Assembly (NCBI GenBank): GCA_937894585.1
Contig: CALBGO010000111.1
Span: forward strand, 1 to 46,946
Source of the DNA: an uncultured Eubacterium sp.
GTDB lineage: Bacteria > Bacillota > Clostridia > Peptostreptococcales > Anaerovoracaceae
Direction of reading: 5' to 3'
Length of the DNA: 46,946 nt
Positions 7,940 through 16,879 of the stretch are shown one piece after another. The notes under the pieces were generated by a model that saw only the letters and a list, made by a program, of their open reading frames with translations, had not been told where the DNA came from and ran no database searches. The translations under genes and the position numbers were made by a program. Each line of letters starts with the position of its first letter. Within the stretch, counting starts at the first letter, position 1.

Positions 7940-8614
7940 ATGATTTATTTTGTAGAAGATGATGACAGTATCAGGGAGCTGGTTTTGTATACGCTGAATA
8001 ATGCCGGGTATGAAGCCTGCGGCTTTGAAAAACCGTCTCTGTTTTGGGATGCGCTGAAAAAAGAAACGCCTCGCCTGATTTTGCTGGATATTATGCTGCC
8101 GGAGGAAGACGGCCTTTCTATTCTGAAAAAACTTCGGGCTTCCGCGCAGACTAAGAAAGTACCTGTGATGATGCTGACTGCAAAGGGAACAGAGTATGAC
8201 AAAGTGATCGGGCTCGATTACGGAGCTGACGATTATCTGCCGAAACCTTTCGGTATGATGGAGCTGATTGCAAGGGTCAAGGCGCTTCTGCGCAGAGCGG
8301 AAGTTGTGGACCGAGAGAAAGAATATACAATCGGAGAGCTTTATGTATCCCCTGCAAAACATATTGTTCGGGTGGGGGGAAAAGATGTGACCCTGACCTT
8401 GAAAGAATATGAAATGCTGACCTTGCTTGTTGAAAATCAGGGAATTGTATTTACAAGAGATCAGCTTCTGACAAAAATCTGGGGCTATGCATTTGACGGA
8501 GAAAGCAGAACCGTAGATGTGCATATCCGATCATTGCGTCAGAAACTGGACGAATGTGGGAAACTAATCGAGACTGTCCGCGGCATCGGATATAAAATCG
8601 GAGAAGGAAGCTGA
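7940..8614 (+). CDS. OmpR/PhoB-family response regulator
   Basis: A 224-residue two-domain regulator. The N-terminal receiver domain has the acidic pair in YFVEDDDSIREL, phosphoacceptor Asp in LILLDIMLPEEDG, and conserved Lys in DDYLPKPFG. The C-terminal winged helix has LTLKEYEMLTLLVENQGIV and the recognition segment RTVDVHIRSLRQKL. Ribosome site GAAAGGAGAGG precedes the ATG. It is followed 33 bases later by its kinase and then by a Na/Pi cotransporter with a PhoU-like tail, so phosphate control is likely. PhoP/PhoB is a reasonable functional name, but OmpR-family regulators cannot be told apart by sequence alone. Confidence 0.88.
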   Translation: MIYFVEDDDSIRELVLYTLNNAGYEACGFEKPSLFWDALKKETPRLILLDIMLPEEDGLSILKKLRASAQTKKVPVMMLTAKGTEYDKVIGLDYGADDYLPKPFGMMELIARVKALLRRAEVVDREKEYTIGELYVSPAKHIVRVGGKDVTLTLKEYEMLTLLVENQGIVFTRDQLLTKIWGYAFDGESRTVDVHIRSLRQKLDECGKLIETVRGIGYKIGEGS

Positions 8615-8647
8615 CAGAGAGAAGTGGATAAAAGGAATTGAAAAAAT

Positions 8648-9997
8648 ATGAAACAACGTATTTTTAAGGGCAGTTTTCTTGTAGGGATTTCCGTATGGCT
8701 GTCCTGCCTGGTGCTGATTTTAGGCGCCCTTTATGTGCAGTACAATGATGAATATTCCAAAGAGCTGAAGAATGAGGCATACATTGTCGGGCATGCTGTT
8801 GAAATCGGCGGAAAGGATTATTTTCAACAGCTTAATGTCGGGGAAGGTCACCGTATCACATGGATAAAAGGTGACGGAAAAGTACTTTGGGATACTTCGG
8901 CGGAACAGGCGGAAATGGAAAATCACAAAAAACGGCCGGAGGTCCTGGAAGCTTTGAAAAGCGGATACGGTGAAGATACCCGCTACTCGAAAACGCTTTC
9001 GAAGAAGACCATATACTGCGCTGTAAGGCTGGCGGACGGCAGTGTGCTTCGGGTATCGCAGGATCAGCTGACTGTTCTGACTCTGATTCTGAATATGATA
9101 CAGCCGCTTCTCTTAGTGCTGCTTTTGGCGCTGCTCCTGTCTTTTGTGCTGGCTGCAAGAACAGCGAAAAAAATTGTGGAGCCTCTGAATCGTATTGACC
9201 TCGAGCATGGAATTGAAGCAGAGGTTTATGAAGAGGTGCGGCCGCTGGTGGATAAGATTGCAGAGCAGAAGCGGCAGCTGGATATGCAGATTACCGGGCT
9301 TAAAGCCGATGTGGACGAGAAGACCAGAGAAGCTGATTTCAGAAAAGAGTTTACGGCAAATGTTTCACATGAATTGAAGACGCCGCTGACATCTATATCC
9401 GGATTTGCGGAAATTATCAAAAACGGCATTGTAAAAGAAAAAGATATACCGCGTTTTGCGGGAAGGATTTATGATGAGGCACAGAGGCTCATTACGCTGG
9501 TAGAGGATATTATCAAATTATCGCAGTTGGATGAAGGTCAGATTGCTTCCAAAAAAGAAAAACAGGATTTGTATCTTGTCTGTCAAGATGTGCTTTATAC
9601 TCTGGAAACGGCTGCCGGAGAAAAACATCTTACAGTGAAACTTACGGGAAAACATATTTATGTGGAAGCCGTACAACAAATTTTGGGAGAAATTATTTAC
9701 AACTTATGTGATAATGCGATAAAATATAATAAGGACTATGGTACTGTGAAGATTTCCGTTTTTGAGGAGAACGGACGCCCTGCAGTCAGTGTGGCAGATA
9801 CGGGGATCGGTATTCCCGGGGAGGATTTGTCGCGCGTGTTTGAACGATTTTTCAGAGTGAATAAAAGTCACTCCAAAGAAATCGGCGGAACGGGACTGGG
9901 GCTTTCTATCGTAAAACACGGTGCCGCTTATCACAATGCGGATATTCGCATAAAGAGCAGCCTTGGGGAAGGAACAGAGATTACTATAATATTTTAA
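8648..9997 (+). CDS. PhoR-like sensor histidine kinase
   Basis: A 449-residue membrane kinase. A first helix lies near residues 8-28, then an extracytoplasmic domain of about 115 residues, a second helix (PLLLVLLLALLLSFVLAA), and a HisKA domain with the H-box FTANVSHELKTPLTSISGF. The ATPase domain has IIYNLCDNAIKYN, VADTGIGIP and GGTGLGLSIVKHG. It is the partner of the regulator just upstream, and the Na/Pi transporter gene follows after 45 bases. Architecture and context fit PhoR. The extracellular domain may sense something else. Confidence 0.87.
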   Translation: MKQRIFKGSFLVGISVWLSCLVLILGALYVQYNDEYSKELKNEAYIVGHAVEIGGKDYFQQLNVGEGHRITWIKGDGKVLWDTSAEQAEMENHKKRPEVLEALKSGYGEDTRYSKTLSKKTIYCAVRLADGSVLRVSQDQLTVLTLILNMIQPLLLVLLLALLLSFVLAARTAKKIVEPLNRIDLEHGIEAEVYEEVRPLVDKIAEQKRQLDMQITGLKADVDEKTREADFRKEFTANVSHELKTPLTSISGFAEIIKNGIVKEKDIPRFAGRIYDEAQRLITLVEDIIKLSQLDEGQIASKKEKQDLYLVCQDVLYTLETAAGEKHLTVKLTGKHIYVEAVQQILGEIIYNLCDNAIKYNKDYGTVKISVFEENGRPAVSVADTGIGIPGEDLSRVFERFFRVNKSHSKEIGGTGLGLSIVKHGAAYHNADIRIKSSLGEGTEITIIF

Positions 9998-10042
9998 CTA
10001 TTGCATATAATACGCGAAAGAAAAAGAGAGGGAAGAAAGTAC

Positions 10043-11788
10043 ATGGATATTTTTTCATTTATTACGCTGTTCGGCGGTCTGGCGCTGTTTCTTTACGGTA
10101 TGAACCTGATGTCTCAGGGACTGGAGAAGCTGGCCGGAGGAAAACTTGAGGCGATTTTGCGGAAGTTGACCTCTAATCCTCTGAAGAGTCTGCTTTTAGG
10201 TGTAGGAATTACGGCTGTGATTCAGAGTTCCTCAGCTGTAACCGTTATGCTGGTAGGACTGGTAAATTCCGGAATTATGCAGCTTTCAAGCACTGCGGGA
10301 GTTATTATGGGTTCCAATATAGGAACTACTGTAACAGCCTGGATTCTCAGTTTAATCGGTATAGAAAGCGATAATGTATGGGTGAAGCTTCTGAAACCGG
10401 ATTCGTTTTCGCCGATTCTGGCGCTGATTGGTGTAATCCTGATGATGAGCGCAAAAACCAGCAAAAAGAAAGATATCGGCAGCATTATGATTGGATTTGC
10501 AATTCTGATGTATGGTATGGATTTTATGAGTGATTCTGTAAGTCCTCTGAAGGATATGCCGGAATTCACATCGATGCTGACTGCTTTTACAAATCCTCTG
10601 CTCGGTATTCTGACAGGTCTGGTGTTGACTGCGATTATTCAGAGTTCTTCTGCTTCTGTCGGCATTCTGCAGGCGCTGTCTTTGACGGGAAGCATTTCTT
10701 ACGGTATGGCAATTCCGATTATTATGGGACAGAATATCGGCACATGTGTGACGGCTTTAATTTCAAGTATCGGTGTTAATCGTAATGCGAAGCGTGTATC
10801 CGTGATTCATATTTCTTTTAATATTATCGGAACACTGATTTTTATGATTGTGTATATGATTGCCCTTTACGGTTTCGATCTGGCTATTAAGGATGAACCG
10901 ATCAGCCCGGTGGGAATTGCTGTAGTTCACAGTATTTTCAATATCTCAACGACTCTTATCCTGCTGCCTTTCTCCAAAGTGCTGGTTAAAATTGCAGAGG
11001 GAACCATTAAAAACGAGCCGGAAGACGAAATTGTATTTTTAGACGAACGATTGCTGAACACCCCGTCTATTGCGGTGCAGGAATGCAGCCAGATTACCAA
11101 TGAAATGGGTCATGTTTCCAGAAAATCTATGTTGGAAGCAATGTCGCTTTTGTTTAACTATGATGAAAAGAAGGCCGAGGGGGTAAAAGCTCTGGAAGGC
11201 GAAGGTGATATCTACGAAGACAGAATCGGCGCATTCCTTGTAAAGCTGTCCGGAAGCGATCTGTCCGATGCTGACAGCAGACAGGTTTCCAGAATGCTGC
11301 ACACAATCGGTGATTTTGAGAGGATCAGCGATCATGCCGTAAATATTATGGAGGCGGCAAAAGAGCTGAATGACAAGGATCTGGAACTTTCCGAAAGCGG
11401 ACGGCATGAGTTAAAGGTGGCTACCGCAGCTATCGAGGAAATTATTTCCCTTGCTATCGAGGCGTTTGAAAAGAATGATTTACAGGTGGCTTACCGCGTA
11501 GAACCGCTGGAAGAAGTGATGGACAATTTGGTTGAAGAAATCAAGAGGAATCATATCAATCGTCTGCAGTCCGGAGAATGTACGATTCAGCAGGGATTTG
11601 TGCTTTCCGATATTTTGACCAACTACGAAAGAGTTTCCGACCATTGCTCCAATATCGGTGTTGCAGTTATTGAATCGGCCAGCGGAGATTCCTTTGATGC
11701 GCATGAATATCTGGACAAGCTGAAGACTATGGAAGACGAGGCTTTCAAAAAGATGTTCAAAGAATACAGAAAAAAATATGCAATTTAA
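10043..11788 (+). CDS. Na/Pi cotransporter with C-terminal PhoU-like domain
   Basis: About 581 residues. The N-terminal half holds two Na/Pi cotransporter repeats, each with the QSSSA signature (VIQSSSAVTVMLVGL and IIQSSSASVGILQAL) followed by a GxNIGT motif (GSNIGTTVTAWI, GQNIGTCVTALI). The C-terminal 230 residues are helical and PhoU-like (for example HTIGDFERISDHAVNIME and LTNYERVSDHCSNIGVAV). The start is ATG 10043 after GAGAGGGAAG. An in-frame ATG at 10001 has no ribosome site and would add a charged tail before the first helix. It follows the PhoB/PhoR-like genes closely, and a terminator lies about 150 bases downstream. Confidence 0.9.
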   Translation: MDIFSFITLFGGLALFLYGMNLMSQGLEKLAGGKLEAILRKLTSNPLKSLLLGVGITAVIQSSSAVTVMLVGLVNSGIMQLSSTAGVIMGSNIGTTVTAWILSLIGIESDNVWVKLLKPDSFSPILALIGVILMMSAKTSKKKDIGSIMIGFAILMYGMDFMSDSVSPLKDMPEFTSMLTAFTNPLLGILTGLVLTAIIQSSSASVGILQALSLTGSISYGMAIPIIMGQNIGTCVTALISSIGVNRNAKRVSVIHISFNIIGTLIFMIVYMIALYGFDLAIKDEPISPVGIAVVHSIFNISTTLILLPFSKVLVKIAEGTIKNEPEDEIVFLDERLLNTPSIAVQECSQITNEMGHVSRKSMLEAMSLLFNYDEKKAEGVKALEGEGDIYEDRIGAFLVKLSGSDLSDADSRQVSRMLHTIGDFERISDHAVNIMEAAKELNDKDLELSESGRHELKVATAAIEEIISLAIEAFEKNDLQVAYRVEPLEEVMDNLVEEIKRNHINRLQSGECTIQQGFVLSDILTNYERVSDHCSNIGVAVIESASGDSFDAHEYLDKLKTMEDEAFKKMFKEYRKKYAI

Positions 11789-11936
11789 GCGGCGGATTTA
11801 ACGGGACGAGATACTCTGCGGCAAGGGAAAACCGGCTGAGACTATCGGCGGTCTGATATACTCCGGCGAAACAGAAGTTTCGTGAAAGACAGCAGCTTAA
11901 GGGTGCATACTTAAGGACGCATAAAGATGAAGGACA

Positions 11937-11965
11937 GGGCAGTTCCCGCGGGAGCTGCTCTTTTG
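11937..11965 (+). terminator. Rho-independent terminator after the phosphate operon
   Basis: The stem uses GCAGTTCC (11939-11946) and GGAGCTGC (11951-11958), extended by outer GG/TC pairs, and is followed by TTTTG. It ends the regulator-kinase-transporter transcript. Confidence 0.65.
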
Positions 11966-12291
11966 CATAAGCAAAAACCATCGTGATTCATACGGAAATG
12001 ATTATTTCCATTAAATCCTGAGAAAAGACGGGAATGTAAATACAATGTTTAAGTTAAAATGATGCGGAAGTTCCTTTATTCTTATGGATGCTCTCTGCTT
12101 AAATCAACGCTGAGCCGAATTTATAAAAAGTGTACGGCGTTACTCGGAAAACGATTAAAAAACCGATCAAAATACTCGAAACCGGAGTTTAACGGCGAGC
12201 GGAAATTCGCGAAAATATGCAAAGTGCTGTCTGACAAAGTTGTGCAAAAAAAGCCGTGAAAAAAGCCCTTGTGGTTTTTCTGTGAATTGCA
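11966..12291 (+). other. Non-coding stretch before mreB
   Basis: No supported gene. A 66-codon open frame at 12059-12259 is rich in Lys and Arg but has no ribosome site and no recognisable family. The bases from about 12240 to 12285 are poly-A/poly-T rich and may form weak hairpins. Confidence 0.4.
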
Positions 12292-12320
12292 TTGAAAATA
12301 GTTGTGCAATTGTATATAAT
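12292..12320 (+). promoter_or_regulatory. Sigma-A promoter of mreB
   Basis: TTGAAA (12292-12297), a 17-base spacer and a perfect TATAAT (12315-12320), about 130 bases before the mreB start. This leaves a 5' leader of roughly 125 bases. Confidence 0.7.
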
Positions 12321-12452
12321 ATTTGAAAGATATAGTTTCGGTTTATGCGAAACTCCTTCGGAATGTGCATATTGCAGGCCGTTGATGTTAATGCTATAGA
12401 GTAGTGGAATCGAGATAGAATTTTTATGAAAAAATGGAAAAGGAGTATGTAA

Positions 12453-13469
12453 ATGGCAAGTGAAGTAGGAATTGACTTAGGGACAGCCAATGTCCTGGTA
12501 TATATAAAAAACAAGGGAATCGTTCTCAATGAGCCTTCCGTAGTTGCAATCAACAAGGATACGGATGATATTTTGGCGGTAGGTGAAGAGGCAAGACAGA
12601 TGCTGGGAAGAACTCCGGCAAATATTATTGCGGTCAGACCTCTGCGTGACGGTGTAATTTCCGACTATGATATTACGGAGAGAATGCTGAAGTATTTCAT
12701 TAAAAAGACTTGTGGAAGCGGCAGATTTTTCAAGCCTAAAATTATGGTCTGCGTGCCTTCTGGTGTAACAGAGGTCGAGAAGAGAGCTGTCAGAGAAGCG
12801 GCAACACAGGCGGGCGGCAAGGATGTTTATCTGATGGAAGAACCTGTTGCGGCTGCTATCGGCGCAGGTCTTGACATTTCACAGCCGGACGGTGTTATGG
12901 TAATCGATATCGGAGGAGGTACCACCGATATTGCGGTAATTTCTCTGGGAGGAATTGTTGCAAGCACTTCCGTAAAAATGGCAGGAGACAAGTTTGATGA
13001 TGCCATTATTAAATATATGAGAAAAGTGCATAAGCTTTATATCGGTGAAAGAACCGGTGAAGAAATTAAGAAAACCATCGGCACAGCATACCCGAGGGAA
13101 GAGAACCTGACGATGGAATGCAGAGGCCGCGATCTGGTGACAGGTCTGCCAAAGACAGTTGAAGTAAGCTCCGAAGAGATTATGGAAGCTTTGGAAGAAC
13201 CGCTTCATACAATCTGTGAGGCAGCTCACGGCGTACTGGAGCAGACACCGCCGGAACTGGCTGCGGATATCAGTAATTCCGGTATTGTGATTACCGGAGG
13301 CGGCGCATTCCTCTACGGCATTGACAGAAGAATTGAAGAACGCACGGGCATTAAAGTTCGTATCGCCGATGATCCGACATCCTGCGTTGCAATCGGAACA
13401 GGAAAAGCACTCAACGAACTGGAATCTCTGGAAGGAAACTCCCTCAACAGAAGAGCCCCTTATTTATAA
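12453..13469 (+). CDS. mreB: MreB/Mbl-family rod-shape actin homologue
   Basis: A 338-residue bacterial actin that guides lateral cell-wall synthesis from filaments on the inner membrane face. ATP-binding motifs are clear: phosphate 1 EVGIDLGTANVLVYI near the N-terminus, phosphate 2 VMVIDIGGGTTDIAV, and the adenosine motif GIVITGGGAFLYGI. Length is normal for the family. AGGAG sits seven bases before the ATG. It is a single-gene unit with its own promoter, and mreC or mreD are not adjacent, which favours an Mbl- or MreBH-type paralogue. Its stop codon overlaps the first TATAAT of the repeat array that follows, and the first terminator seen is at 14056, so the message probably has a 3' tail of about 620 bases. 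Confidence 0.93.
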   Translation: MASEVGIDLGTANVLVYIKNKGIVLNEPSVVAINKDTDDILAVGEEARQMLGRTPANIIAVRPLRDGVISDYDITERMLKYFIKKTCGSGRFFKPKIMVCVPSGVTEVEKRAVREAATQAGGKDVYLMEEPVAAAIGAGLDISQPDGVMVIDIGGGTTDIAVISLGGIVASTSVKMAGDKFDDAIIKYMRKVHKLYIGERTGEEIKKTIGTAYPREENLTMECRGRDLVTGLPKTVEVSSEEIMEALEEPLHTICEAAHGVLEQTPPELAADISNSGIVITGGGAFLYGIDRRIEERTGIKVRIADDPTSCVAIGTGKALNELESLEGNSLNRRAPYL

Positions 13470-13682
13470 TGGAGTTGTCCCAATTTCTGAAAGAAATTGA
13501 TGGAAACTCCTTATGCTTTGTTTCTCCAAGAGAACAAGCAAAGCGCAGTTCGATTGGGAAGAAACAGTCGTATAATGGAGTTGTCCCAATTTCTGAAAGA
13601 AATTGATGGAAACTCCTTATGCTTTGTTTCTCCAAGAGAACAAGCAAAGCGCAGTTCGATTGGGAAGAAACAGTCGTATAAT
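13465..13682 (+). repeat. Tandem 106-bp structured repeats, units 1 and 2
   Basis: Two nearly identical units with GGAG at 13471 and 13577, a period of exactly 106 bp. Each unit begins after TATAAT. It holds a first hairpin with CAATTTC and GAAATTG arms enclosed by GGAGTT and AACTCC, then a second hairpin with GCTTTG and CAAAGC arms and an inner TTCTC-CAA-GAGAA stem-loop, and ends with a GTTCGATTGGGAAGAA tail. Open frames through it only read the repeat and have no family. The first unit starts on the mreB stop codon. Confidence 0.9.
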
Positions 13683-14047
13683 GGAGCTTGCTCGAATTTG
13701 CGAAGCGAATTGATGGAAACTCCTTATGCTTTGGGAGACCTAACCCGATAAGCGCAGCGAGTCGCAGGTAGGTCCTCCGTCAGGAGTGCAGCACTTTAGT
13801 GCGTGCCTTTTCGCCCCGCAAGCAGAGCGAGCGGCAAGGCGAAACGGACAACTGAAAAACCGCCACGTGCTGAAGCACTGCGGTTTCTGTATGACACCTT
13901 CCATCGATTTTCTGTGAAAATCGGGATAGGTGTTCAAGCGAAGGGAGCAAAGCGACCGGAGGAGCACCGACAGGTGCGTTGGCACTCTACGGCGAGGCAG
14001 TGAAAAAGACGAAAGCGCAGTTCGATTGGGAAGAAGTTAAATATAAT
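13683..14047 (+). repeat. Third, diverged repeat unit with a multi-hairpin insert of about 278 bp
   Basis: This unit starts 106 bp after the second, keeps GGAG, the ATGGAAACTCCTTATGCTTTG segment and the final AAGCGCAGTTCGATTGGGAAG, and again ends in TATAAT (14042-14047). Its first hairpin has changed on both arms (AATTTGC-GAA-GCGAATT), so pairing is kept while sequence changed. The tip of the second hairpin is replaced by 13734-14011, which holds at least five hairpins: GGAGACCTA/TAGGTCCTCC, GCACT/AGTGC, TTTCGCC/GGCGAAA, AAACCGC/GCGGTTT and CGATTTTC/GAAAATCG within ACACCT/AGGTGT, plus GCACC/GGTGC. No protein family is recognised in it. Confidence 0.8.
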
Positions 14048-14055
14048 TGATAGAT

Positions 14056-14090
14056 CGCTTTTGGTTAAGTCCGGAAGCGGTTTTTTCTTT
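14056..14090 (+). terminator. Rho-independent terminator closing the mreB-repeat unit
   Basis: CGCTTTTGG (14056-14064) pairs with CCGGAAGCG (14071-14079) around loop TTAAGT, followed by GTTTTTTCTTT. Confidence 0.8.
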
Positions 14091-14116
14091 ACACTCTGCC
14101 GAAAAAACGGTATCAT
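14088..14116 (+). promoter_or_regulatory. Sigma-A promoter of the RNA methyltransferase gene
   Basis: TTTACA (14088-14093), a 17-base spacer and TATCAT (14111-14116), about 45 bases before the ATG. The -35 box overlaps the end of the preceding terminator. Confidence 0.6.
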
Positions 14117-14161
14117 AGAACTTAAGAAAAAATATAAAATCGGAGACTGTTTGGAGATATT

Positions 14162-15307
14162 ATGAAATTGGAATTGATTGCAACGGCGACTTTCGGACTG
14201 GAGGCTGTCGTAAAAAGAGAAATACAGGCTTTGGGATATAAAATTCTAAAGTCCGAAGATGCGAAAATTACATATCTGGGAGATGAGCGGGCTATTGTCA
14301 GAAGCAACTTGTGGCTGCGCAGCGCCGACCGCGTTCTTTTGAAAATGGGAGAATTTAAAGCAAAAACCTTTGAAGAACTTTTTCAGCAGACAAAAGCCAT
14401 AGCATGGGAAGAACTGATTCCGCCTGACGGAAAATTTACAGTGACGGGAACATCTGTAAAGTCTGCTCTGCACAGTGTGCCCGCATGCCAGAGTATTGTA
14501 AAAAAAGCCATTGTGGAACGGCTCAGAGAATACTATCCGGTGGAACATTTTGAAGAGACCGGGGCGGCATATACAGTAAAAGTGACGATGTTAAAAGATA
14601 ACTGTACACTGACTGTGGATACCAGCGGGGCGGGGCTGCATAAACGAGGATACCGTGTCTGCGATGTGGCAGCGCCTATGAAGGAAACCCTTGCAGCTGC
14701 GTTGGTACAGCTTTCCTTTTGGAAAGAAGGCAGGCTTTTGATGGACCCGTGCTGCGGTTCCGGAACCATTCCCATTGAGGCGGCTATGATCGGCAGAAAT
14801 ATTGCGCCGGGCCTGAACAGGGATTTTGCGGCGGAAGGCTGGGAGATGATCTCTTCTGAACTCTGGAAAGAGGAACGGAAGAAAGCTTTCTCATCGATTA
14901 ACTATGATGCCAAGCTTCGGATTTTTGCTTCGGATATAGATAAAAAAGCCGTTCTGGCGGCAGAAGAAAATGCTGTGGAAGCAGGCGTCGACGACTGTAT
15001 TGTGTTCAAACAGATGAATATGTCGCAGATTGAGGCAAGAGAAAAAAGCGGCATCATTATCACCAATCCGCCCTATGGGGAGAGAATCGGAGAAGCAAAA
15101 CAGATAGATAATATTTACAAGACATATAAAACCTTTTTTGCGGAGAACCCGACCTGGTCTTTGTTTATGGTTACTACGGATAAGACTGCCGAAGAAAAAG
15201 CAATGGGAAGACCTGCAGACAGACGCAGAAAACTTTATAACGGAAGACTGGAAGTGTGCTATTATCAGTTCCACGGAAAGAAGGAACCCGCAGAAAAGAC
15301 AGAGTGA
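14162..15307 (+). CDS. THUMP-domain class I SAM-dependent RNA methyltransferase (RlmL/YpsC type)
   Basis: A 381-residue enzyme with an N-terminal ferredoxin-like/THUMP RNA-binding region (about 1-155) and a Rossmann methyltransferase domain. The SAM motif is LLMDPCCGSGTIPIEAAMI, and the catalytic motif IIITNPPYGERIG is the NPPY of N2-guanine methyltransferases. The family methylates guanine in 23S rRNA or tRNA. The best match by layout is the RlmL/YpsC group. Ribosome-site evidence is weak (GGAGACTGTTTGGAGATATT). A MocR-type regulator gene follows after 45 bases and may share the transcript. Confidence 0.87.
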   Translation: MKLELIATATFGLEAVVKREIQALGYKILKSEDAKITYLGDERAIVRSNLWLRSADRVLLKMGEFKAKTFEELFQQTKAIAWEELIPPDGKFTVTGTSVKSALHSVPACQSIVKKAIVERLREYYPVEHFEETGAAYTVKVTMLKDNCTLTVDTSGAGLHKRGYRVCDVAAPMKETLAAALVQLSFWKEGRLLMDPCCGSGTIPIEAAMIGRNIAPGLNRDFAAEGWEMISSELWKEERKKAFSSINYDAKLRIFASDIDKKAVLAAEENAVEAGVDDCIVFKQMNMSQIEAREKSGIIITNPPYGERIGEAKQIDNIYKTYKTFFAENPTWSLFMVTTDKTAEEKAMGRPADRRRKLYNGRLEVCYYQFHGKKEPAEKTE

Positions 15308-15352
15308 AGAAGAAATAAGGGCAGAGTAAGGATAGAATAAAAGGAGCGATTT

Positions 15353-16825
15353 GTGCAGATTCGTATAGATAAAAATCAGGGAATTCCGTTGTACTGGCAG
15401 ATTTCAGATCAGATTAAAGAAAAAATTATTACAGGTCAGCTGCCTGACGGAGCCATCTTGCCTTCGGAGCGGGCTATGGCTCAGCGGTTGGGAGTTCACC
15501 GGAACACAGTGATAAAGGCATACACTCATCTGAAAGACAAAGAACTTCTTGAATCCGAGCAGGGCGTAGGCTACAGAGTTACCTACAGAAGTGAAGATTA
15601 TTATGAACCGGATGTTAGAAAGAAAGTAAACTGGAGCACCCTGATAAAAGATGAATATCAGGATATGAGCAGAACCTTTGACGATATTTTTCAGAGGGTT
15701 TTCGAATCTAACCACATATCCTTTTCGATGGGGATGCCTCCTGCAATTTATGATGAAGAAGAGCTGGCAGCAGATCTTGTGGAAATTCTGAAAGAGCAGG
15801 GGCGCCGATCTTCGTTTTTGACGCCTTACCAGGGTGACTTAACCCTGCGCCGGCAGATTATTTCCTATCTCAGAAATAAGGGAATCAAAGCAAATATCAA
15901 CCAGGTGCAGGTGCTTTCCGAAACCAATCAGGCGCTGGACTTTATCGTGACGGCGATGCTGAAACCGGGAGATAAAGTTGTAATCGAAGAACCTGTTTCT
16001 CCGGATGTTTACAGAGTGATTTCGCTGGCGGGCTGCGAAGCAGTGACTGTTCCCGTAGATGAAGACGGAATGATGTGTGAAAATCTGGAAGGCTTGATAG
16101 AACTTCACAGACCGAAGTTTATCTATGTGAATTCCAGCTATCACGACCCGACAGGAAATATTCTGTCTGTTGAACGGAGAAATAAACTGCTGGAAATCTC
16201 CAACCGCTACCGCCTGCCGATTGTTGAAGAGGACGCGGCGTCCGAGCTTTCCCTGACAGGAGATATTATGCCCACTTTGAAATCCATGGACCGCAGCGAT
16301 AATGTAATCTATATTTACTCTTTTGCGCTGACCTTTATCCCGGGGCTGTCGCTTGCTTTTGTAGTTGCGCCGGAAAAACTGATTAAAAGTCTCAGCTATC
16401 TGGTTTCCATAAGGCTGCAGTCTTTGGACTGGATGACGCAGAAGCTTCTGGCAAAATATATCACTGACGGCAGATATTACGAAAACGCCCGGCATATTTC
16501 AAAACTGAATCTGGAAAAACGGGATATTATGTGCAACTATCTGGATCGTCTGGCGTCCATCGGCGTTTCGTACAGAAAACCGGAGGGCGGCGTATATATC
16601 TGGTGCAGGCTGCCGGAAGGCATTTTCTGCGGAGAAGTCGTTTCCGAATGTGCAAGAAGGGGGATTTCCGTAATTCCGGGCGATGTATTTTATCCCCATA
16701 AAAACGGGGGAAAAAACTATGTTCGTCTGAATTATTCTTTTGAAAACACTGCCCGTCTTAAGTTGGGTATGGAGAACTTTACCGAAATTGTGGAAAGACT
16801 GTTTCGGGAAATGAAATCCACCTAA
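15353..16825 (+). CDS. MocR-type regulator (GntR winged helix plus aminotransferase-like domain) lacking the PLP lysine
   Basis: A 490-residue protein. The N-terminal GntR winged helix (about 1-75) includes GIPLYWQISDQIKEKII and LPSERAMAQRLGVHRNTVIKAY. The rest is a class I aminotransferase fold. In MocR proteins the cofactor lysine sits in a (S/T)FSK(T/S)L-x-PG motif. Here the aligned segment is YSFALTFIPGLS, with Leu326 where lysine is expected, and the usual EDDYDSE is EEDAASE. Covalent PLP binding should therefore be lost. The start is GTG 15353, with AGGAG six bases upstream. It lies just before arcB, so it may regulate the arginine genes using another ligand. That target is inferred. 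Confidence 0.88.
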   Translation: MQIRIDKNQGIPLYWQISDQIKEKIITGQLPDGAILPSERAMAQRLGVHRNTVIKAYTHLKDKELLESEQGVGYRVTYRSEDYYEPDVRKKVNWSTLIKDEYQDMSRTFDDIFQRVFESNHISFSMGMPPAIYDEEELAADLVEILKEQGRRSSFLTPYQGDLTLRRQIISYLRNKGIKANINQVQVLSETNQALDFIVTAMLKPGDKVVIEEPVSPDVYRVISLAGCEAVTVPVDEDGMMCENLEGLIELHRPKFIYVNSSYHDPTGNILSVERRNKLLEISNRYRLPIVEEDAASELSLTGDIMPTLKSMDRSDNVIYIYSFALTFIPGLSLAFVVAPEKLIKSLSYLVSIRLQSLDWMTQKLLAKYITDGRYYENARHISKLNLEKRDIMCNYLDRLASIGVSYRKPEGGVYIWCRLPEGIFCGEVVSECARRGISVIPGDVFYPHKNGGKNYVRLNYSFENTARLKLGMENFTEIVERLFREMKST

Positions 16826-16879
16826 TTTTTTCTAATATTTTCATAAAACTGGTATGCAAAAAAATAGAAACACTGGTAC

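Noticed and set aside
12059..12259. 66-codon basic open frame before mreB
   Set aside because: No ribosome site, no recognisable family, and it lies in an AT-rich stretch upstream of the mreB promoter.
13465..13682. CRISPR array
   Set aside because: The units are 106 bp, directly joined and nearly identical throughout. There are no short repeats with unique spacers and no cas genes.
13497..13751. 84-codon open frame through the repeat array
   Set aside because: It only reads the tandem repeat, whose conservation is better explained by hairpin structure. It has no ribosome site of its own.
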